Positions 1-8,948 are shown, counted from the first letter of the stretch. The stretch: DNA of 64,000 nt from Chitinimonas sp036961565 (GCF_036961565.1 NZ_JBAMDD010000001.1:310001-374000), one strand, 5' to 3'. Program-made: numbers and translations. Notes: generated from the letters alone by a model not told the origin.

Positions 1-168
1 TTCGCGGCGTGCCTTGAACACGAACGGCAACATGCAGACGGCGGCAATGACAAAGCGTATGGCCGATATCTCGACGCCGCTAAGGCTGCTGGAAGCCGAC
101 TTGAGCAAGGGGAAGGTGGTACCCCAGACCAGGGTGACGAGGAGCAGTAGGAGGACGCTGAAGTTCAT
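1..168 (-). CDS. EamA/DMT-family transporter, N-terminal part
   Basis: Only the first 56 codons are in the window; the gene continues past the left edge. The reverse strand from the ATG at 168-166 reads as a hydrophobic first helix with the LVWGTTFPL signature typical of the start of drug/metabolite transporters (EamA), then a second helix beginning near IRFVIAAVCMLPF. These transporters have ten helices in two EamA repeats and export amino acids or other metabolites across the inner membrane. The substrate cannot be told from this fragment. It is divergent from the patatin gene. The family call rests on the short signature only. Confidence 0.7.
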   Translation of the reverse strand, partial: MNFSVLLLLLVTLVWGTTFPLLKSASSSLSGVEISAIRFVIAAVCMLPFVFKARRE

Positions 169-333
169 GGGGGCGGCAATGACGGGGCGAGGAAGGCAGC
201 ATTCTAGGGCCTGGAGGCCACTTGCAGAAACCGCGTGATGCTGGGCTGGGTAAATGGTGATTGATAGCTTGCTGGCGGCAAGCTCGCTGCAGGCTCTAGA
301 ATGTGTTTTTGTTGCATTGCCGCGAAAACTGCC

Positions 334-1419
334 ATGTCATTGACGCCTGCCATCCATATACAACACTCCGCCCCCCTGGTTTGGCGGGCGGGTCATCGTG
401 CGCTGCAGCATATCCGGCAGCGTGGCTTGGCGCCGGCCGACATCGGTCTGCTGCCCGGCGCGGCGGGCGGGCCGAAGGCCTTGGCGTTGACCGGGTTGGA
501 TCAGGCCTTGTTCGGTGACTGGCTGGTGCGTAGTCCTCGGCAGCGTCAGCTGATAGGCAGCTCCATTGGCGCCTGGCGTTTTGTCTGCGCCATGCAGGAT
601 GACCCGGCACGTGCCCTGGGGCGGCTGGCGGAGCGCTATACCGAGGAGACCTATGCCAAGGGTGTGACGGCCAGCCAGGTGGGTACCGCCCTGCGGTGCA
701 TGCTGGCGGATTTGTTTCAGGGCGATCCGGCCAGCCTGCTGCATCACCCCAGTTACAGTTTGACGCTGACCACGGTGAAAGCGCGGGGGCTGCTGGCCTC
801 TGAGCATGGGCCTACCCAACTGGCCGGGGTGCTGGCAGTGGCGACCGCCAACCTGTTGTCGCGCAAGCTGTATGCCAAGGGCTGGGATCGCGTCTGGTTT
901 GCCGACCCCCGCCATCCGGCACCTCCATTGGCCGGGGATTTCCCCACCCATATCGCGCCACTCAAGGCCGATAATCTGCTGGATGCGCTGCATGCCACGG
1001 CAGCCATCCCCTTGGTGGTTGCGGGGGTGAACAACCCCAACCACGCACCCGCAGGCCGCTATCGTGATGGCGGCTTGATCGACTACCACCTGGACCTGCC
1101 CTATACCCAGCTGAGCGATCTGGTGCTCTACCCGCATTTCTACCCGCACATCGTGCCGGGCTGGTTCGACAAAAGCCTGCCCTGGCGCAGGCCGTTGCCA
1201 CAGCGACTGGATAATGTCGTGCTGGTTGCCCCCTCGCCAGACTGGGTGGCACGGCTGCCACATGGCAAGATTCCCGACCGTAACGACTTTCGCGATTTTG
1301 ACGACAGTACCCGGCAGAAATACTGGCGCCAGGTCACGGCCGAAACGATGCGCCTGGGTGATGCCTTTCTGGCCGAAGTGGAGCGCGAGGACTTGGTGAG
1401 CCGCGTGGTGCCGTTCTAG
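334..1419 (+). CDS. Patatin-like phospholipase
   Basis: A cytosolic patatin-type lipid acyl hydrolase of about 360 residues. The three family landmarks are visible: a glycine-rich oxyanion stretch (GAAGGPKAL), the nucleophile elbow GSSIG with the catalytic serine, and the second half of the Ser-Asp dyad in YRDGGLID. There is no signal peptide. The frame opens at an ATG at 301, but the residues between it and the ATG at 334 are Cys-rich and unlike the family, so I use 334; neither start has a strong Shine-Dalgarno sequence. It is convergent with the GH114-like gene and separated from it by 28 bases. The family is secure; the lipid substrate is unknown. Confidence 0.85.
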   Translation: MSLTPAIHIQHSAPLVWRAGHRALQHIRQRGLAPADIGLLPGAAGGPKALALTGLDQALFGDWLVRSPRQRQLIGSSIGAWRFVCAMQDDPARALGRLAERYTEETYAKGVTASQVGTALRCMLADLFQGDPASLLHHPSYSLTLTTVKARGLLASEHGPTQLAGVLAVATANLLSRKLYAKGWDRVWFADPRHPAPPLAGDFPTHIAPLKADNLLDALHATAAIPLVVAGVNNPNHAPAGRYRDGGLIDYHLDLPYTQLSDLVLYPHFYPHIVPGWFDKSLPWRRPLPQRLDNVVLVAPSPDWVARLPHGKIPDRNDFRDFDDSTRQKYWRQVTAETMRLGDAFLAEVEREDLVSRVVPF

Positions 1420-1447
1420 TTGCGCCCACTCGGGCGAAAGTCCACGC

Positions 1448-2212
1448 CTATCCGCTGCAGAGCGTGCCTACGCCCTTGAGCGCCAGCTTGAAATATTGCA
1501 GCGAGTAACGATTGCGCTTGGCATCGGCACACCAGTTGGTATTGGGCGTGCTGCGGTATTCGGCAATGAATACCGGCTTGCCCAGTGCGATGAAGGTCTG
1601 GTAGACGCCGCACTCACGGTACTTGTAGCAGCTTTCGTTGATCGCAAAATCGAACTTGCCCACCAAGTCGGGCGCCAGTTCCACTGTGTTCTTCAGCCCG
1701 ATCAGCAGGCCCTTGGCATGGGCCGTATCAGCCAGGAAGCGGTTGTAGTCGAGCTGGTGGGTGGCGGTCAGCGGCAGGCCGGTATCGTTGCTGTAGCCGT
1801 CCACATTGTCGGGGTCCACCCCGTCACAGCCCTTCTGTTTGGCCAGATCCATGCGCTTTCCCATGATGCTGCGCACGGTGGCATTGCGGATATCCAGCCA
1901 GTTCTCGCCTTCCCAACCATCCAGCGGTTTGCCCAGGGCAGCCTGGGGGAACTGGTTGGCATCGGGCCGCCAGTTTTCGTAGCTGCCGGCACTGAAATAG
2001 CAGATGACGGTGCGACCCTGGCTCTTCAACTGGGCGATGGTGGTGGCAGGCGTGTCGAACAGGTCGATGTCGTACAACTGACGATCAGGTTTTTGCAGGG
2101 TGCCTTGCAGCTGCAGGTGCCAGCTCATGCCCACCGTCAGGCCCGCCGCCGTGCCGGCTTGGCTGGCTATCAACAGGGTGATGAGTGCAAGGCGTGGCAG
2201 CTTGGAGGACAT
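1448..2212 (-). CDS. Secreted GH114-like glycoside hydrolase (endo-alpha-1,4-polygalactosaminidase family)
   Basis: A protein of about 254 residues with an N-terminal signal peptide (SSKLPRLALITLLIASQAG, cleavage near TAA-GLT) and a TIM-barrel domain of the GH114 / TM1410-like family. Recognisable parts are the early ICYFSAGSYENWRPD strand, the GCDGVDPDNVDGY motif carrying acidic residues, the LIGLKNT strand and FAINESCY. GH114 enzymes cleave alpha-1,4-linked galactosaminoglycans, exopolysaccharides of biofilms and fungi; the exact substrate here is unknown. The start chosen at 2212 has an AGGAG seven to ten bases upstream; an in-frame ATG at 2284 adds 24 residues before the signal peptide and is unlikely. 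Confidence 0.8.
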   Translation of the reverse strand: MSSKLPRLALITLLIASQAGTAAGLTVGMSWHLQLQGTLQKPDRQLYDIDLFDTPATTIAQLKSQGRTVICYFSAGSYENWRPDANQFPQAALGKPLDGWEGENWLDIRNATVRSIMGKRMDLAKQKGCDGVDPDNVDGYSNDTGLPLTATHQLDYNRFLADTAHAKGLLIGLKNTVELAPDLVGKFDFAINESCYKYRECGVYQTFIALGKPVFIAEYRSTPNTNWCADAKRNRYSLQYFKLALKGVGTLCSG

Positions 2213-2470
2213 GGCGGACTCCTGGTGGGTTATCGGCTCGGTGGCGACAAGACCAAGGCTAGGCCATTGATTTGTTAATGGCAATATAACGAAATACTAA
2301 TTTAAAGTTTGACCGATAAACGGCAGGTGAGCCGTGCTGTCCGAGTTGACGCGATGCCATGGCAGGGGGAGCGCAATGCCTTGCCAGCAGGGGTATTTGC
2401 CCGGTAAGCGCTATGCAGGGCGCGTTGTGGTGCGGGATATATTCGGGAATATTCACCCAGGGGTGCGACA

Positions 2471-3007
2471 ATGGCGCCGCCCTCCTGCCGCCCATGCATA
2501 GCCTTTGTGAATACCCCTGTTCCCACGCCCGGTACGATCACCCATACCACCAGCGCCTCGTCAGAGACGCCAGCGGCTGCGCGTTTGCCAGGCTTGCCCG
2601 ATGTGCTGGGTGCGCTGGAGCGCGGGACGCTGGCACCCCATGCCTTCGACCATAGGGCCCATGTATTTGCAGCCTGGGCTGCCATGCGCCAATACGGCCT
2701 GGAAGAGGGAGCGACGCGGTTTCGCCATGCCCTGCGTTGCTATTGCGGCCACCTCAAGGCCGATGACAAGTACCACGTCACCATCACCGAGGCGTTGTTG
2801 CAGCTGATCGCCCTGTATCTGCCGGATGACGCCGGGCAGCACCTGCGCTGGCAGCAACAGTGGCGACGGTTTGAGCAGCGTGCGGCTGGACTGATGCTGA
2901 GTAGCCGCGATGCCTTGAGCCATCACTACAGCGAAGCCCTGCTGGCGCAGGAGTCATCGCGCCAGGTATTCATCGCCCCTGATCGCCAGCCCTTGGCGGC
3001 GAGATGA
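2471..3007 (+). CDS. Conserved hypothetical protein with HxxH and KYHVT motifs
   Basis: A soluble protein of about 178 residues that I cannot assign to a named family. After a low-complexity N-terminus rich in Thr, Pro and Ala, the core has FDHRAHVFAAW, an Arg-rich helix (RFRHALRCYCGH), and ADDKYHVTITEAL, a combination that looks conserved rather than random. No signal peptide or membrane segment. AGGGG lies seven bases before the ATG at 2471; a GTG at 2507 is an alternative start. It is convergent with the LytTR regulator (17-base gap). The coding call rests on composition and the absence of a better frame. Confidence 0.6.
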   Translation: MAPPSCRPCIAFVNTPVPTPGTITHTTSASSETPAAARLPGLPDVLGALERGTLAPHAFDHRAHVFAAWAAMRQYGLEEGATRFRHALRCYCGHLKADDKYHVTITEALLQLIALYLPDDAGQHLRWQQQWRRFEQRAAGLMLSSRDALSHHYSEALLAQESSRQVFIAPDRQPLAAR

Positions 3008-3024
3008 ACCCCAAGGCCTGGTAG

Positions 3025-3795
3025 CTACATGGTTTTGAACAGGGCCATGAAGGGCTGGCTGATGCTCAGCAGTTCGGGACGTTGCTTCAGTTTGAGCGCG
3101 CCCTTGCCGCTGTCGTCCCGACTGATGGAGGCAATGGCCTTCAGGTTGACGATGGTGGCACGATGAATCTGCTTGAACAGATTGGTATCCAGCAAGGGCA
3201 GCAACTCCTTGAGCGGCTTGCGTAGCAAGGCTTCGCCTTCGGCTGTCATGACCACCGTGTATTTATTGTCAGACTGAAAGTAGACCACGTCTTCCACCAG
3301 TATCAGCCGCGTCTCCTTGCCGGCGCTGGCAGTCAGCCACACCAGCGGGGCTGGCTCTGGCGTGGCGGGCTTGCGCTGGTTGAGCTGGCCCAGCAACTGC
3401 ACCAGGGTGGCGTGGTCTATGGCGCCGGCGGCTGCACGGGTCTGCAGCCTGTGCATGGTGCTGGCCAGGCGCTCCCGGCCCACCGGCTTGAGCAGGTAGT
3501 CCACGGCACCGCGCTCGAAGGCATCGATGGCGTATTGGTCGTAGGCGGTGATGAATACCACCTGGGTCGCCGGGCTGACCTCGGCGGCCGCTGCGGCCAC
3601 CTCCAGCCCGGTCAGGCCCGGCATGCGGATATCCAGCAGGGCGACATCGGGCTGCAAGGTGCTGATGGCCTCCAGCGCTTCGCCACCTTCCTCGCATAGG
3701 GCGACGACTTGTGCCGAGGGCCAGGTTTCTTGCAGCAGCGCCTGCAGTGCCTGGCGCAGCAGGGGCTCGTCTTCGGCAATCACACACCTAAGCAT
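3025..3795 (-). CDS. LytTR-family response regulator
   Basis: A two-domain regulator of 256 residues. The receiver domain (1-120) has the acidic pocket E8-D9, the phosphoacceptor Asp55 in LLDIRMPG, the Thr in VVFITAYD and the Lys in LLKPVG. The C-terminal LytTR DNA-binding domain (about 150-256) has the typical VVYFQSDNKYT and FKQIHRATIVNLKAI segments. It is co-transcribed with, and overlaps by eight bases, the upstream histidine kinase, so the pair forms a LytS/AlgZ-type two-component system. The target genes cannot be told from this window; no LytTR-type direct repeats stood out next to the pair. Confidence 0.92.
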   Translation of the reverse strand: MLRCVIAEDEPLLRQALQALLQETWPSAQVVALCEEGGEALEAISTLQPDVALLDIRMPGLTGLEVAAAAAEVSPATQVVFITAYDQYAIDAFERGAVDYLLKPVGRERLASTMHRLQTRAAAGAIDHATLVQLLGQLNQRKPATPEPAPLVWLTASAGKETRLILVEDVVYFQSDNKYTVVMTAEGEALLRKPLKELLPLLDTNLFKQIHRATIVNLKAIASISRDDSGKGALKLKQRPELLSISQPFMALFKTM

Positions 3796-5059
3796 GCTGC
3801 TGCTCCCGCAGGGCCAGGGTGGGCAGGCTGCTACCGGGCAGGGTGAGGGTGGCGGCTACGCCCTGGGGGAAGTTGGCGACGATGGTAAACGAGGCGAGAT
3901 TGCCATAGGCCAGGCGCAGGCGCTCGCGCAGATTCTTCAAGCCTATGCCGGTGCCGCTGCTTTCGGCATTGAAGCCCTGGCCATCATCTGCCACTGTCAA
4001 TGTGATCTGGCCACCGTTGGCACGGGCCAGTATCCAGATGGTGCCACCACCGGGCTTGGGTTCCAGGCCATGCTTGATGGCATTCTCCACCAGGGTTTGC
4101 AGCATCATGCTGGGCAGGGGTAGCGCCAACAGGGAGTTGGGCACCTCGATCTGCAGCTTCAACCTGTCGCCCATGCGTATGCGCAGGATATCGAGGTAGG
4201 CACGGGCCCGCTCCAGCTCATTGCCCAGGCCGGCAAAGGCATGATCGGTGCTGGGCAGGGAGCGGCGCAGATACACAATCAGATTGCCCAGCATCTCGTC
4301 AGCCAATGCCGGATTGCTGCGGGTCAGGTATTGGGCGCTGGTCAGGGTGTTGTAGAGAAAGTGGGGCTCCACTTGCGCCTGCAGCAGGCTGAGCCTGGCG
4401 AGGGTGAGCTCCTTTTCGGCCTCGCTTTGGCGTGCCTGCTCCTGCTCAAGCTGGCGGAGCGTGGTTACCCGGCGGCGTATGGCGCGGGCGATTGCTTCGG
4501 CATTCTCCAGATTGGTGGCGTCGTCCATCTTGAACCAGTCACCCCAGGCACCGCCTTCCGGCTCGCAGATCAGCGTCACGCTGCCTGTGCCGTCACCGGG
4601 CATCACGGTGGCCAGTATCTGGTTGCGGCCGGTGCGGAACATGCCAAACAGGAAGCGGCCAGGCAGGCCCTTGCCATAAGGGTCGATACGCTGCACCTTG
4701 GCCCGTACCTGCAGGCTGTCAGCGGTGCTCTCGATCTCCTCGACCCGTGGCAATTCACGGATCGCAGCATCGACCAGCTCAAAGGCCTCGCTGGCTGGCA
4801 AGGGAATCTCGATCTGCCGCCTTTGCCGGTTGGACAGCGTGCTGCCATCAAGCCTGCCAGCAATCAGCCGTACCCGGCGCTTGTGCGAGGCGGCGCTGAT
4901 CACCAGGCAGCCCATGACCAGGCCGATGGCCAGCACCCAGAGCCAGTGCGGGTCGCCATGGCCGGGCGGCGCGATGGTACTCCAGAGCACGATGATGACC
5001 CAGAAGATGGCACCCCAGGTGAGGAGCAGGCGAAAGGTGAAGAGCAGGCTGCTGAGCAT
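3788..5059 (-). CDS. LytS/YehU-type sensor histidine kinase
   Basis: A membrane kinase of about 423 residues with two N-terminal helices (LTWGAIFWVIIVLW and LAIGLVMGCLVI), a cytoplasmic linker domain of about 120 residues, a coiled coil (QLEQEQARQSEAEKEL), the His_kinase domain with EPHFLYNTL carrying the phosphorylated histidine, and a HATPase_c domain (LVENAIKHG, DDGQGF, GIGLKNLRERL). It phosphorylates the LytTR regulator whose start it overlaps. I start it at the ATG at 5059, just before the first membrane segment; the frame is open up to 5116. The sensed signal is unknown, as the protein has no large periplasmic domain. Confidence 0.9.
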   Translation of the reverse strand: MLSSLLFTFRLLLTWGAIFWVIIVLWSTIAPPGHGDPHWLWVLAIGLVMGCLVISAASHKRRVRLIAGRLDGSTLSNRQRRQIEIPLPASEAFELVDAAIRELPRVEEIESTADSLQVRAKVQRIDPYGKGLPGRFLFGMFRTGRNQILATVMPGDGTGSVTLICEPEGGAWGDWFKMDDATNLENAEAIARAIRRRVTTLRQLEQEQARQSEAEKELTLARLSLLQAQVEPHFLYNTLTSAQYLTRSNPALADEMLGNLIVYLRRSLPSTDHAFAGLGNELERARAYLDILRIRMGDRLKLQIEVPNSLLALPLPSMMLQTLVENAIKHGLEPKPGGGTIWILARANGGQITLTVADDGQGFNAESSGTGIGLKNLRERLRLAYGNLASFTIVANFPQGVAATLTLPGSSLPTLALREQQHA

Positions 5060-5194
5060 GATGGCGTGTCCGTGGTGGCAGGAATGGTGTGCAGCATAGC
5101 GGGCAAGTGGCGCCACCGTGTGGGCCTTGGGACGAAACCCGGCCGGTAGGGACGGAAGGGTAGGCTGGTGGTGCGAAACCGAGTGCGTGACCGT

Positions 5195-5782
5195 TCACCG
5201 CCCTCGGCGCTCGGCCTGAACGTAGCTGATCAGCTCGGGGAAGAAAACATCGAAACCCTGCGCCAGCGCTGCTTCATGCGATTGCAGGTCACTCAGGCAA
5301 TCGACCAGGCGGTCGCCATTGCGTGAAAGCCGGGTAGCGATGCGGCGTATGGCTTGGTCCACGCTTTCACGCTGGCGATAGGCACCCAGCCAGTCGTGCG
5401 CCATCATGTGCGGGGCGATCTCTGCCAGCCGCTCAGGCCACTGGTCTTGCCTGGCCTGCAGGGCGGCATAGAAGCGCTGGTTGAACTGGTCCAGCGGCGT
5501 ATCGCTGTAGCGCGACCAATAGCGAGCCAGCAGATGGTCGTAATACACATCGAGCAGAATGCCGGCATAGCGGCGCCGACCATCAGGGAAATACTGCCTG
5601 GCGGCCAGTACGGCCGGGTGGCTGTCGGTATAACGGTCTATCTTGCGATGCAGGCGGATTTCCGCCTGCAGCGTGGCGCTGTAATGATCGAGCTTGTCCG
5701 AGCCGACAAAATCCCCCAGCAACGCGCCGACCATGGCTTCGTCGTCGTGCTGGGCAAGGTAGATATGGGCGAGGTAGTTCAT
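5195..5782 (-). CDS. acpH: Acyl carrier protein phosphodiesterase (AcpH-like)
   Basis: A 195-residue protein of the AcpH/DUF479 family, which removes the 4'-phosphopantetheine arm from holo-ACP. The start MNYLAHIYLA is almost diagnostic for the family, and the HD-type metal-binding residues follow (GDFVGSDK, LHRKIDRYTDSH, DVYYDHLLARYW, APHMMAHDWL). Length agrees with the E. coli enzyme (about 193). The frame is open to 5866, but the ATG at 5782 gives the conserved N-terminus. It is on the same strand as its neighbours, with no obvious operon partner. Confidence 0.9.
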   Translation of the reverse strand: MNYLAHIYLAQHDDEAMVGALLGDFVGSDKLDHYSATLQAEIRLHRKIDRYTDSHPAVLAARQYFPDGRRRYAGILLDVYYDHLLARYWSRYSDTPLDQFNQRFYAALQARQDQWPERLAEIAPHMMAHDWLGAYRQRESVDQAIRRIATRLSRNGDRLVDCLSDLQSHEAALAQGFDVFFPELISYVQAERRGR

Positions 5783-5909
5783 GACGGCCAGTGTACCCGC
5801 CAGCTGCTGCGCCGTGCAGGGTGCTGGCCGCGCCTTCACTCGTTTTGCTTGGGGGCATACAGTCACTGTGCAGTCAGTTGGCTGTGTCGGCAGCGGATAC
5901 TGCCATGTA

Positions 5910-6392
5910 TTACAGACCCAGTTCGCTCAGCCCCGGGTGATCTTCCGGCCGCTTGCCTATCGGCCAGTGAAACAGCCGCTCGGATTCAGCGATGGTCAAG
6001 TCGTTGATGCTGGCGTGGCGTACTGCCATCAGGCCTTGTGCATCGAATTCCCAGTTCTCGTTCCCGTAAGAGCGGTACCACTGACCCGTGTCGTCATGCC
6101 ATTCGTAGGCAAAGCGAACGGCGATCCGGTTGTCGTTATAAGCCCATAATTCCTTGATCAGCCGGTAGTCGTGTTCGCGCTGCCATTTCCGGTGCAGAAA
6201 GCCTTCGATCTCTTCCCGGCCTTGCAGGAATTCGTTGCGGTTGCGCCAACGGCTGTCTGGCGTATAGGCCAGCGCAACCTTGGCAGGACTACGTCCGTTC
6301 CAGCCGTCTTCAGCGGCCCGGACTTTGGCCAGTGCGGTGTTACGGTCGAAAGGTGGCAGGGGCGGGCGGTTGGTGCTCAGGTGGTTTGTCAT
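5910..6392 (-). CDS. DUF1348 / NTF2-like family protein
   Basis: A 160-residue SnoaL/NTF2-like cone-fold protein of the DUF1348 family. Typical conserved segments are AEDGWNGRSPAKVALAYT, DSRWRNRNEFLQGREEI, FLHRKWQREHDYRLIKELW, RFAYEWHDDTGQWYRSYGNENWEF and RHASIND. The family is widespread, small and soluble, and has no established biochemical role. It lies 46 bases after the glutaredoxin gene on the same strand and may be co-transcribed with it. Confidence 0.85.
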   Translation of the reverse strand: MTNHLSTNRPPLPPFDRNTALAKVRAAEDGWNGRSPAKVALAYTPDSRWRNRNEFLQGREEIEGFLHRKWQREHDYRLIKELWAYNDNRIAVRFAYEWHDDTGQWYRSYGNENWEFDAQGLMAVRHASINDLTIAESERLFHWPIGKRPEDHPGLSELGL

Positions 6393-6438
6393 GATGAATT
6401 ACCGTAATGAGGGGTAGTGTGCTGCAACAGGCTGGCTG

Positions 6439-6702
6439 CTATTCGCTGAGGCCCAGCAAGGGGTCGAGCGCGCCGGCCTGCTCAAGTCGGGCCAGGTCAT
6501 CAAACCCGCCTATGTGCTCGCCGTTGATGAAGATTTGCGGCACCGTGCGCCTGCCGCTGCGGCTGATCATCTCGTCACGCAAGGTGGCCGACTGTTCAAT
6601 GTTGACCTTGTTGATGGTGGCGATGCCCTTGCGACCCAGCAAGCGTTCGGCCTGTACGCAATAGGGGCAGGTAGAGGTGTGGAACAGGGTGATGTCGGTC
6701 AT
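6439..6702 (-). CDS. grxC: Glutaredoxin 3
   Basis: An 87-residue class I dithiol glutaredoxin. The redox centre Cys12-Pro-Tyr-Cys15 follows TLFHTST, and the glutathione-binding parts are present: the TVPQIFING loop with the cis-proline and the GGFDDL motif. It reduces glutathione mixed disulfides in the cytosol using GSH. AAGGAAGC lies just before the ATG. The DUF1348 gene follows on the same strand. Confidence 0.93.
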   Translation of the reverse strand: MTDITLFHTSTCPYCVQAERLLGRKGIATINKVNIEQSATLRDEMISRSGRRTVPQIFINGEHIGGFDDLARLEQAGALDPLLGLSE

Positions 6703-6860
6703 GGTGCTTCCTTCGGTTTTGGGGTATCGGATGGTGAACAGGCACCACTTTGACCGGATTGCAGGAAGACCGGAATCCTCACTCTGGGGAAATGATTGTT
6801 TCGAATAGTGGAATTATCGCGCCGTGTTACTAAGCGTTTCGCCACCGTTACGATAGGGAC

Positions 6861-7727
6861 TCATGCCAGTAATGGAGCCCACGCTTGCAGCAAGGTTTGC
6901 AGCAGGCTGGTATCGGGCAAAGGCAGGCTCTGGTTGCCATGGGTTTTGCCCACATCGGCTGCATACATGCCACTGTCCGCCTGCCGCCACTCATAACGGG
7001 CGTTGCAGGCCGGGCAATCGGCATGTTCACCGGGCTGGGTGGTGCGATAGCGTTGGATCACCGGGCCGCAACTGACACAAACGCCAAGTGGAATCCCCTC
7101 GTCAGTATGGCCGACGATATGGTCAAAGGCGCCCTCCCTGCCCAGCGCCACAAAGTGGCTCGCCAGTTCGGCGTCAAACTGTTTGCCTGCGGCATTGCTG
7201 ATGATCTCCAGCGCGGCGGCGATAGGCATGCCCTTGCGATAGGGGCGGGTACTGGTCATGGCATCGAAGGCGTCGCAGATGCCCACCAGCCTTGCGTCCA
7301 GTGGGATGGCAGGGCCAGACAGCCCCACGGGGTAGCCGCGGCCATCCGGTGTTTCGTGATGGTGGAAGACGACGTCCATGACCAGATGGGCCAGTGGATG
7401 CTCGGCCAGAATACGCTGGCCTATGGCTGGGTGGGTTTTGATGACTGCGTATTCATCGTCGTCAAGCTTGCCCGGCTTGCGGAGCACGGCATCGGGAACA
7501 CCGATCTTGCCTATATCGTGCAGGAACCCGGCAAGGGCAATGCGATGGACTTCCTTGTCGGGCATGCCCAATGATCGTCCCAGTTCCTCGGCCATGCGTG
7601 CCACGCGCCACAAATGACCACCGGTATAGGGGTCGCGCGCTTCAACCATCCAGGCCATCAGTATCAAGCTACTCAGCAGGCCGTGGCTGGGTGGCGCCTG
7701 ACGGACATCAAGGGGGGAATGAGTCAT
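6861..7727 (-). CDS. HD-GYP domain protein with C-terminal zinc ribbon
   Basis: A 288-residue cytosolic HD-GYP protein, probably a c-di-GMP phosphodiesterase. The catalytic HD pair is H70-D71 in FLHDIGKIGVPD, followed by THP at 98-100, HHHE at 122-125 and the GYP signature at 131-133; the second metal-site segment is ICDAFDAMTSTRPYR. There is no receiver domain or membrane segment. After residue 200 comes an unusual tail: two Cys pairs (C217-x2-C220 and C238-x2-C241) that look like a zinc ribbon, then ADSGMYAADVGK, which resembles the last helix of GGDEF domains. The function of the tail is unknown. Confidence 0.85.
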   Translation of the reverse strand: MTHSPLDVRQAPPSHGLLSSLILMAWMVEARDPYTGGHLWRVARMAEELGRSLGMPDKEVHRIALAGFLHDIGKIGVPDAVLRKPGKLDDDEYAVIKTHPAIGQRILAEHPLAHLVMDVVFHHHETPDGRGYPVGLSGPAIPLDARLVGICDAFDAMTSTRPYRKGMPIAAALEIISNAAGKQFDAELASHFVALGREGAFDHIVGHTDEGIPLGVCVSCGPVIQRYRTTQPGEHADCPACNARYEWRQADSGMYAADVGKTHGNQSLPLPDTSLLQTLLQAWAPLLA

Positions 7728-7948
7728 GGTGTGTACCGTGAGGGTGAGGATGGAGACAAACGGGGCTCCTTACACCAACACGATAGTCCAGTGTCTGGGC
7801 GGGTGCTGTAGATGACCGCTAGCCGGCAGGCGCTGTCGCTGGCCAGACTGGAAGAGTGCGAGGCACACATGGCGCCCGGTCAGTGTGGTTATTCGGGTGC
7901 CATCGTCAGCTTGTACATAGGATAAGTCTGAGCTGCCGTGGTGCAGCG

Positions 7949-7982
7949 ACCCTGCCTGACGCCATACGGCATCGGGCAGGGT
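7949..7982 (-). terminator. Stem-loop after the cupredoxin-like gene
   Basis: ACCCTGCC at 7949-7956 pairs with GGCAGGGT at 7975-7982 and the inner GCC/GGC continues the stem. It lies just past the stop of the minus-strand cupredoxin gene. No T tract follows, so a terminator role is likely but not certain. Confidence 0.45.
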
Positions 7983-7991
7983 GGGGTGGGA

Positions 7992-8366
7992 TTACTTGCT
8001 CATGTCCACGTCGTACCAGGGCGTGACATTGATGGGGCAACGGTAGCGGAAGCCATTGGCCGTGACTGTGACCCGGGTCGTCTTGGTCTCGTTGGGGTTC
8101 AGGCCAAAGCCACCCAGCAACTCGTGGGTTTTTTGATCCTGTACATTGAAGCCGACAAACTTGCCCGCCTTGTTGGTAACGACAAAATCGTATTCGCCGG
8201 GCTTGAGGTCAGTCAGGGTTTCCTGTGCAGCGAAATAGCCGTTGTATTCCGTCAGGTGGATGGTGGTGACGCCGTCCTTGGTCATAGGCGCTGCGGCAAA
8301 GGCCGGGATGATCATGGTGGCGGCAAGCGCCAGTTGAGCGATGAATTGGGTGCGAGAGAGTTTCAT
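7992..8366 (-). CDS. Periplasmic cupredoxin-like protein
   Basis: A 124-residue exported protein. It has a signal peptide (KLSRTQFIAQLALAATMIIPAFAAA) and an EfeO/plastocyanin-like beta fold with GEYDFVVTNKAGKFVGFNV and ETKTTRVTVTANGFRYRCPINVTPWYD. The C-terminal loop has one Cys (RCP) and a Met (YDVDM) that could serve as metal ligands, but the classical His-Cys-His-Met copper set is incomplete, so copper binding is unproven. It is 42 bases downstream of the AhpD-family gene on the same strand and probably shares its LysR-controlled promoter, which would make it part of the redox response. Confidence 0.65.
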   Translation of the reverse strand: MKLSRTQFIAQLALAATMIIPAFAAAPMTKDGVTTIHLTEYNGYFAAQETLTDLKPGEYDFVVTNKAGKFVGFNVQDQKTHELLGGFGLNPNETKTTRVTVTANGFRYRCPINVTPWYDVDMSK

Positions 8367-8408
8367 GTGGATTCCTGAGTGAGTGGATAGGGTGATGGGA
8401 GAGCAGGC

Positions 8409-8948
8409 TTACTTGGCCGAGACCTTGGGGAAGTCGATATCGGTCTGGGCGACGTTGTTGACGTAGTTGGTCAGCACATTCAGGGCAACGACCAGCACGA
8501 TTTCCACCACCGAGGCCTCATCGAAGCCGGCCTGGCGCAGCGTCGCCAGATCGGTATCGCTAACCCGGCCGCGTTCAGCGGCAACACGGTAGGCAAAGTG
8601 CAGGGCGGTGGCGGTTCTGGCATCGCTGCTGTGGTGGTCACGGGCGGCGGCAATTTCGGCTTCGCTGAGCTTGGCGACATTCAGCCCCAGGTAGGTATGC
8701 GCCGACAGGCAGTAGTCGCAGCCGTTGTACTGGGCTACCGTCAGGGCGATTTGCTCACGCAATGCGGCGCCCAGCTTGCCCTTGTTCAAGGCGGCATTGA
8801 GCGACAGATAGCCTTCCAGGGCAGCGGGGCTGTGGCCGACCAGTTTCATCAGGTTGGGGATAACGCCGAGTTGTTGCTTTACGGCGGCCAGCAGTGGCTT
8901 GCTTGCTTCAAGGGATTGTTCGACGGTAGGGATGCTGATACGGCTCAT
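8409..8948 (-). CDS. Carboxymuconolactone decarboxylase/AhpD-family peroxidase (copy 1)
   Basis: A 179-residue AhpD-like protein. The active-site motif is intact: C77-x2-C80-x3-H84 in GCDYCLSAHT, as needed for peroxidase or disulfide reductase chemistry. AAGGAACC precedes the ATG at 8948; the longer frame to 9173 has no ribosome site and overlaps the LysR gene. It is divergent from that LysR regulator, and its 20-base upstream element at 9000-9019 recurs in front of the second AhpD copy. A cupredoxin-like gene follows. The likely role is detoxification of organic peroxides or electrophiles; the reductant is unknown. Confidence 0.9.
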   Translation of the reverse strand: MSRISIPTVEQSLEASKPLLAAVKQQLGVIPNLMKLVGHSPAALEGYLSLNAALNKGKLGAALREQIALTVAQYNGCDYCLSAHTYLGLNVAKLSEAEIAAARDHHSSDARTATALHFAYRVAAERGRVSDTDLATLRQAGFDEASVVEIVLVVALNVLTNYVNNVAQTDIDFPKVSAK

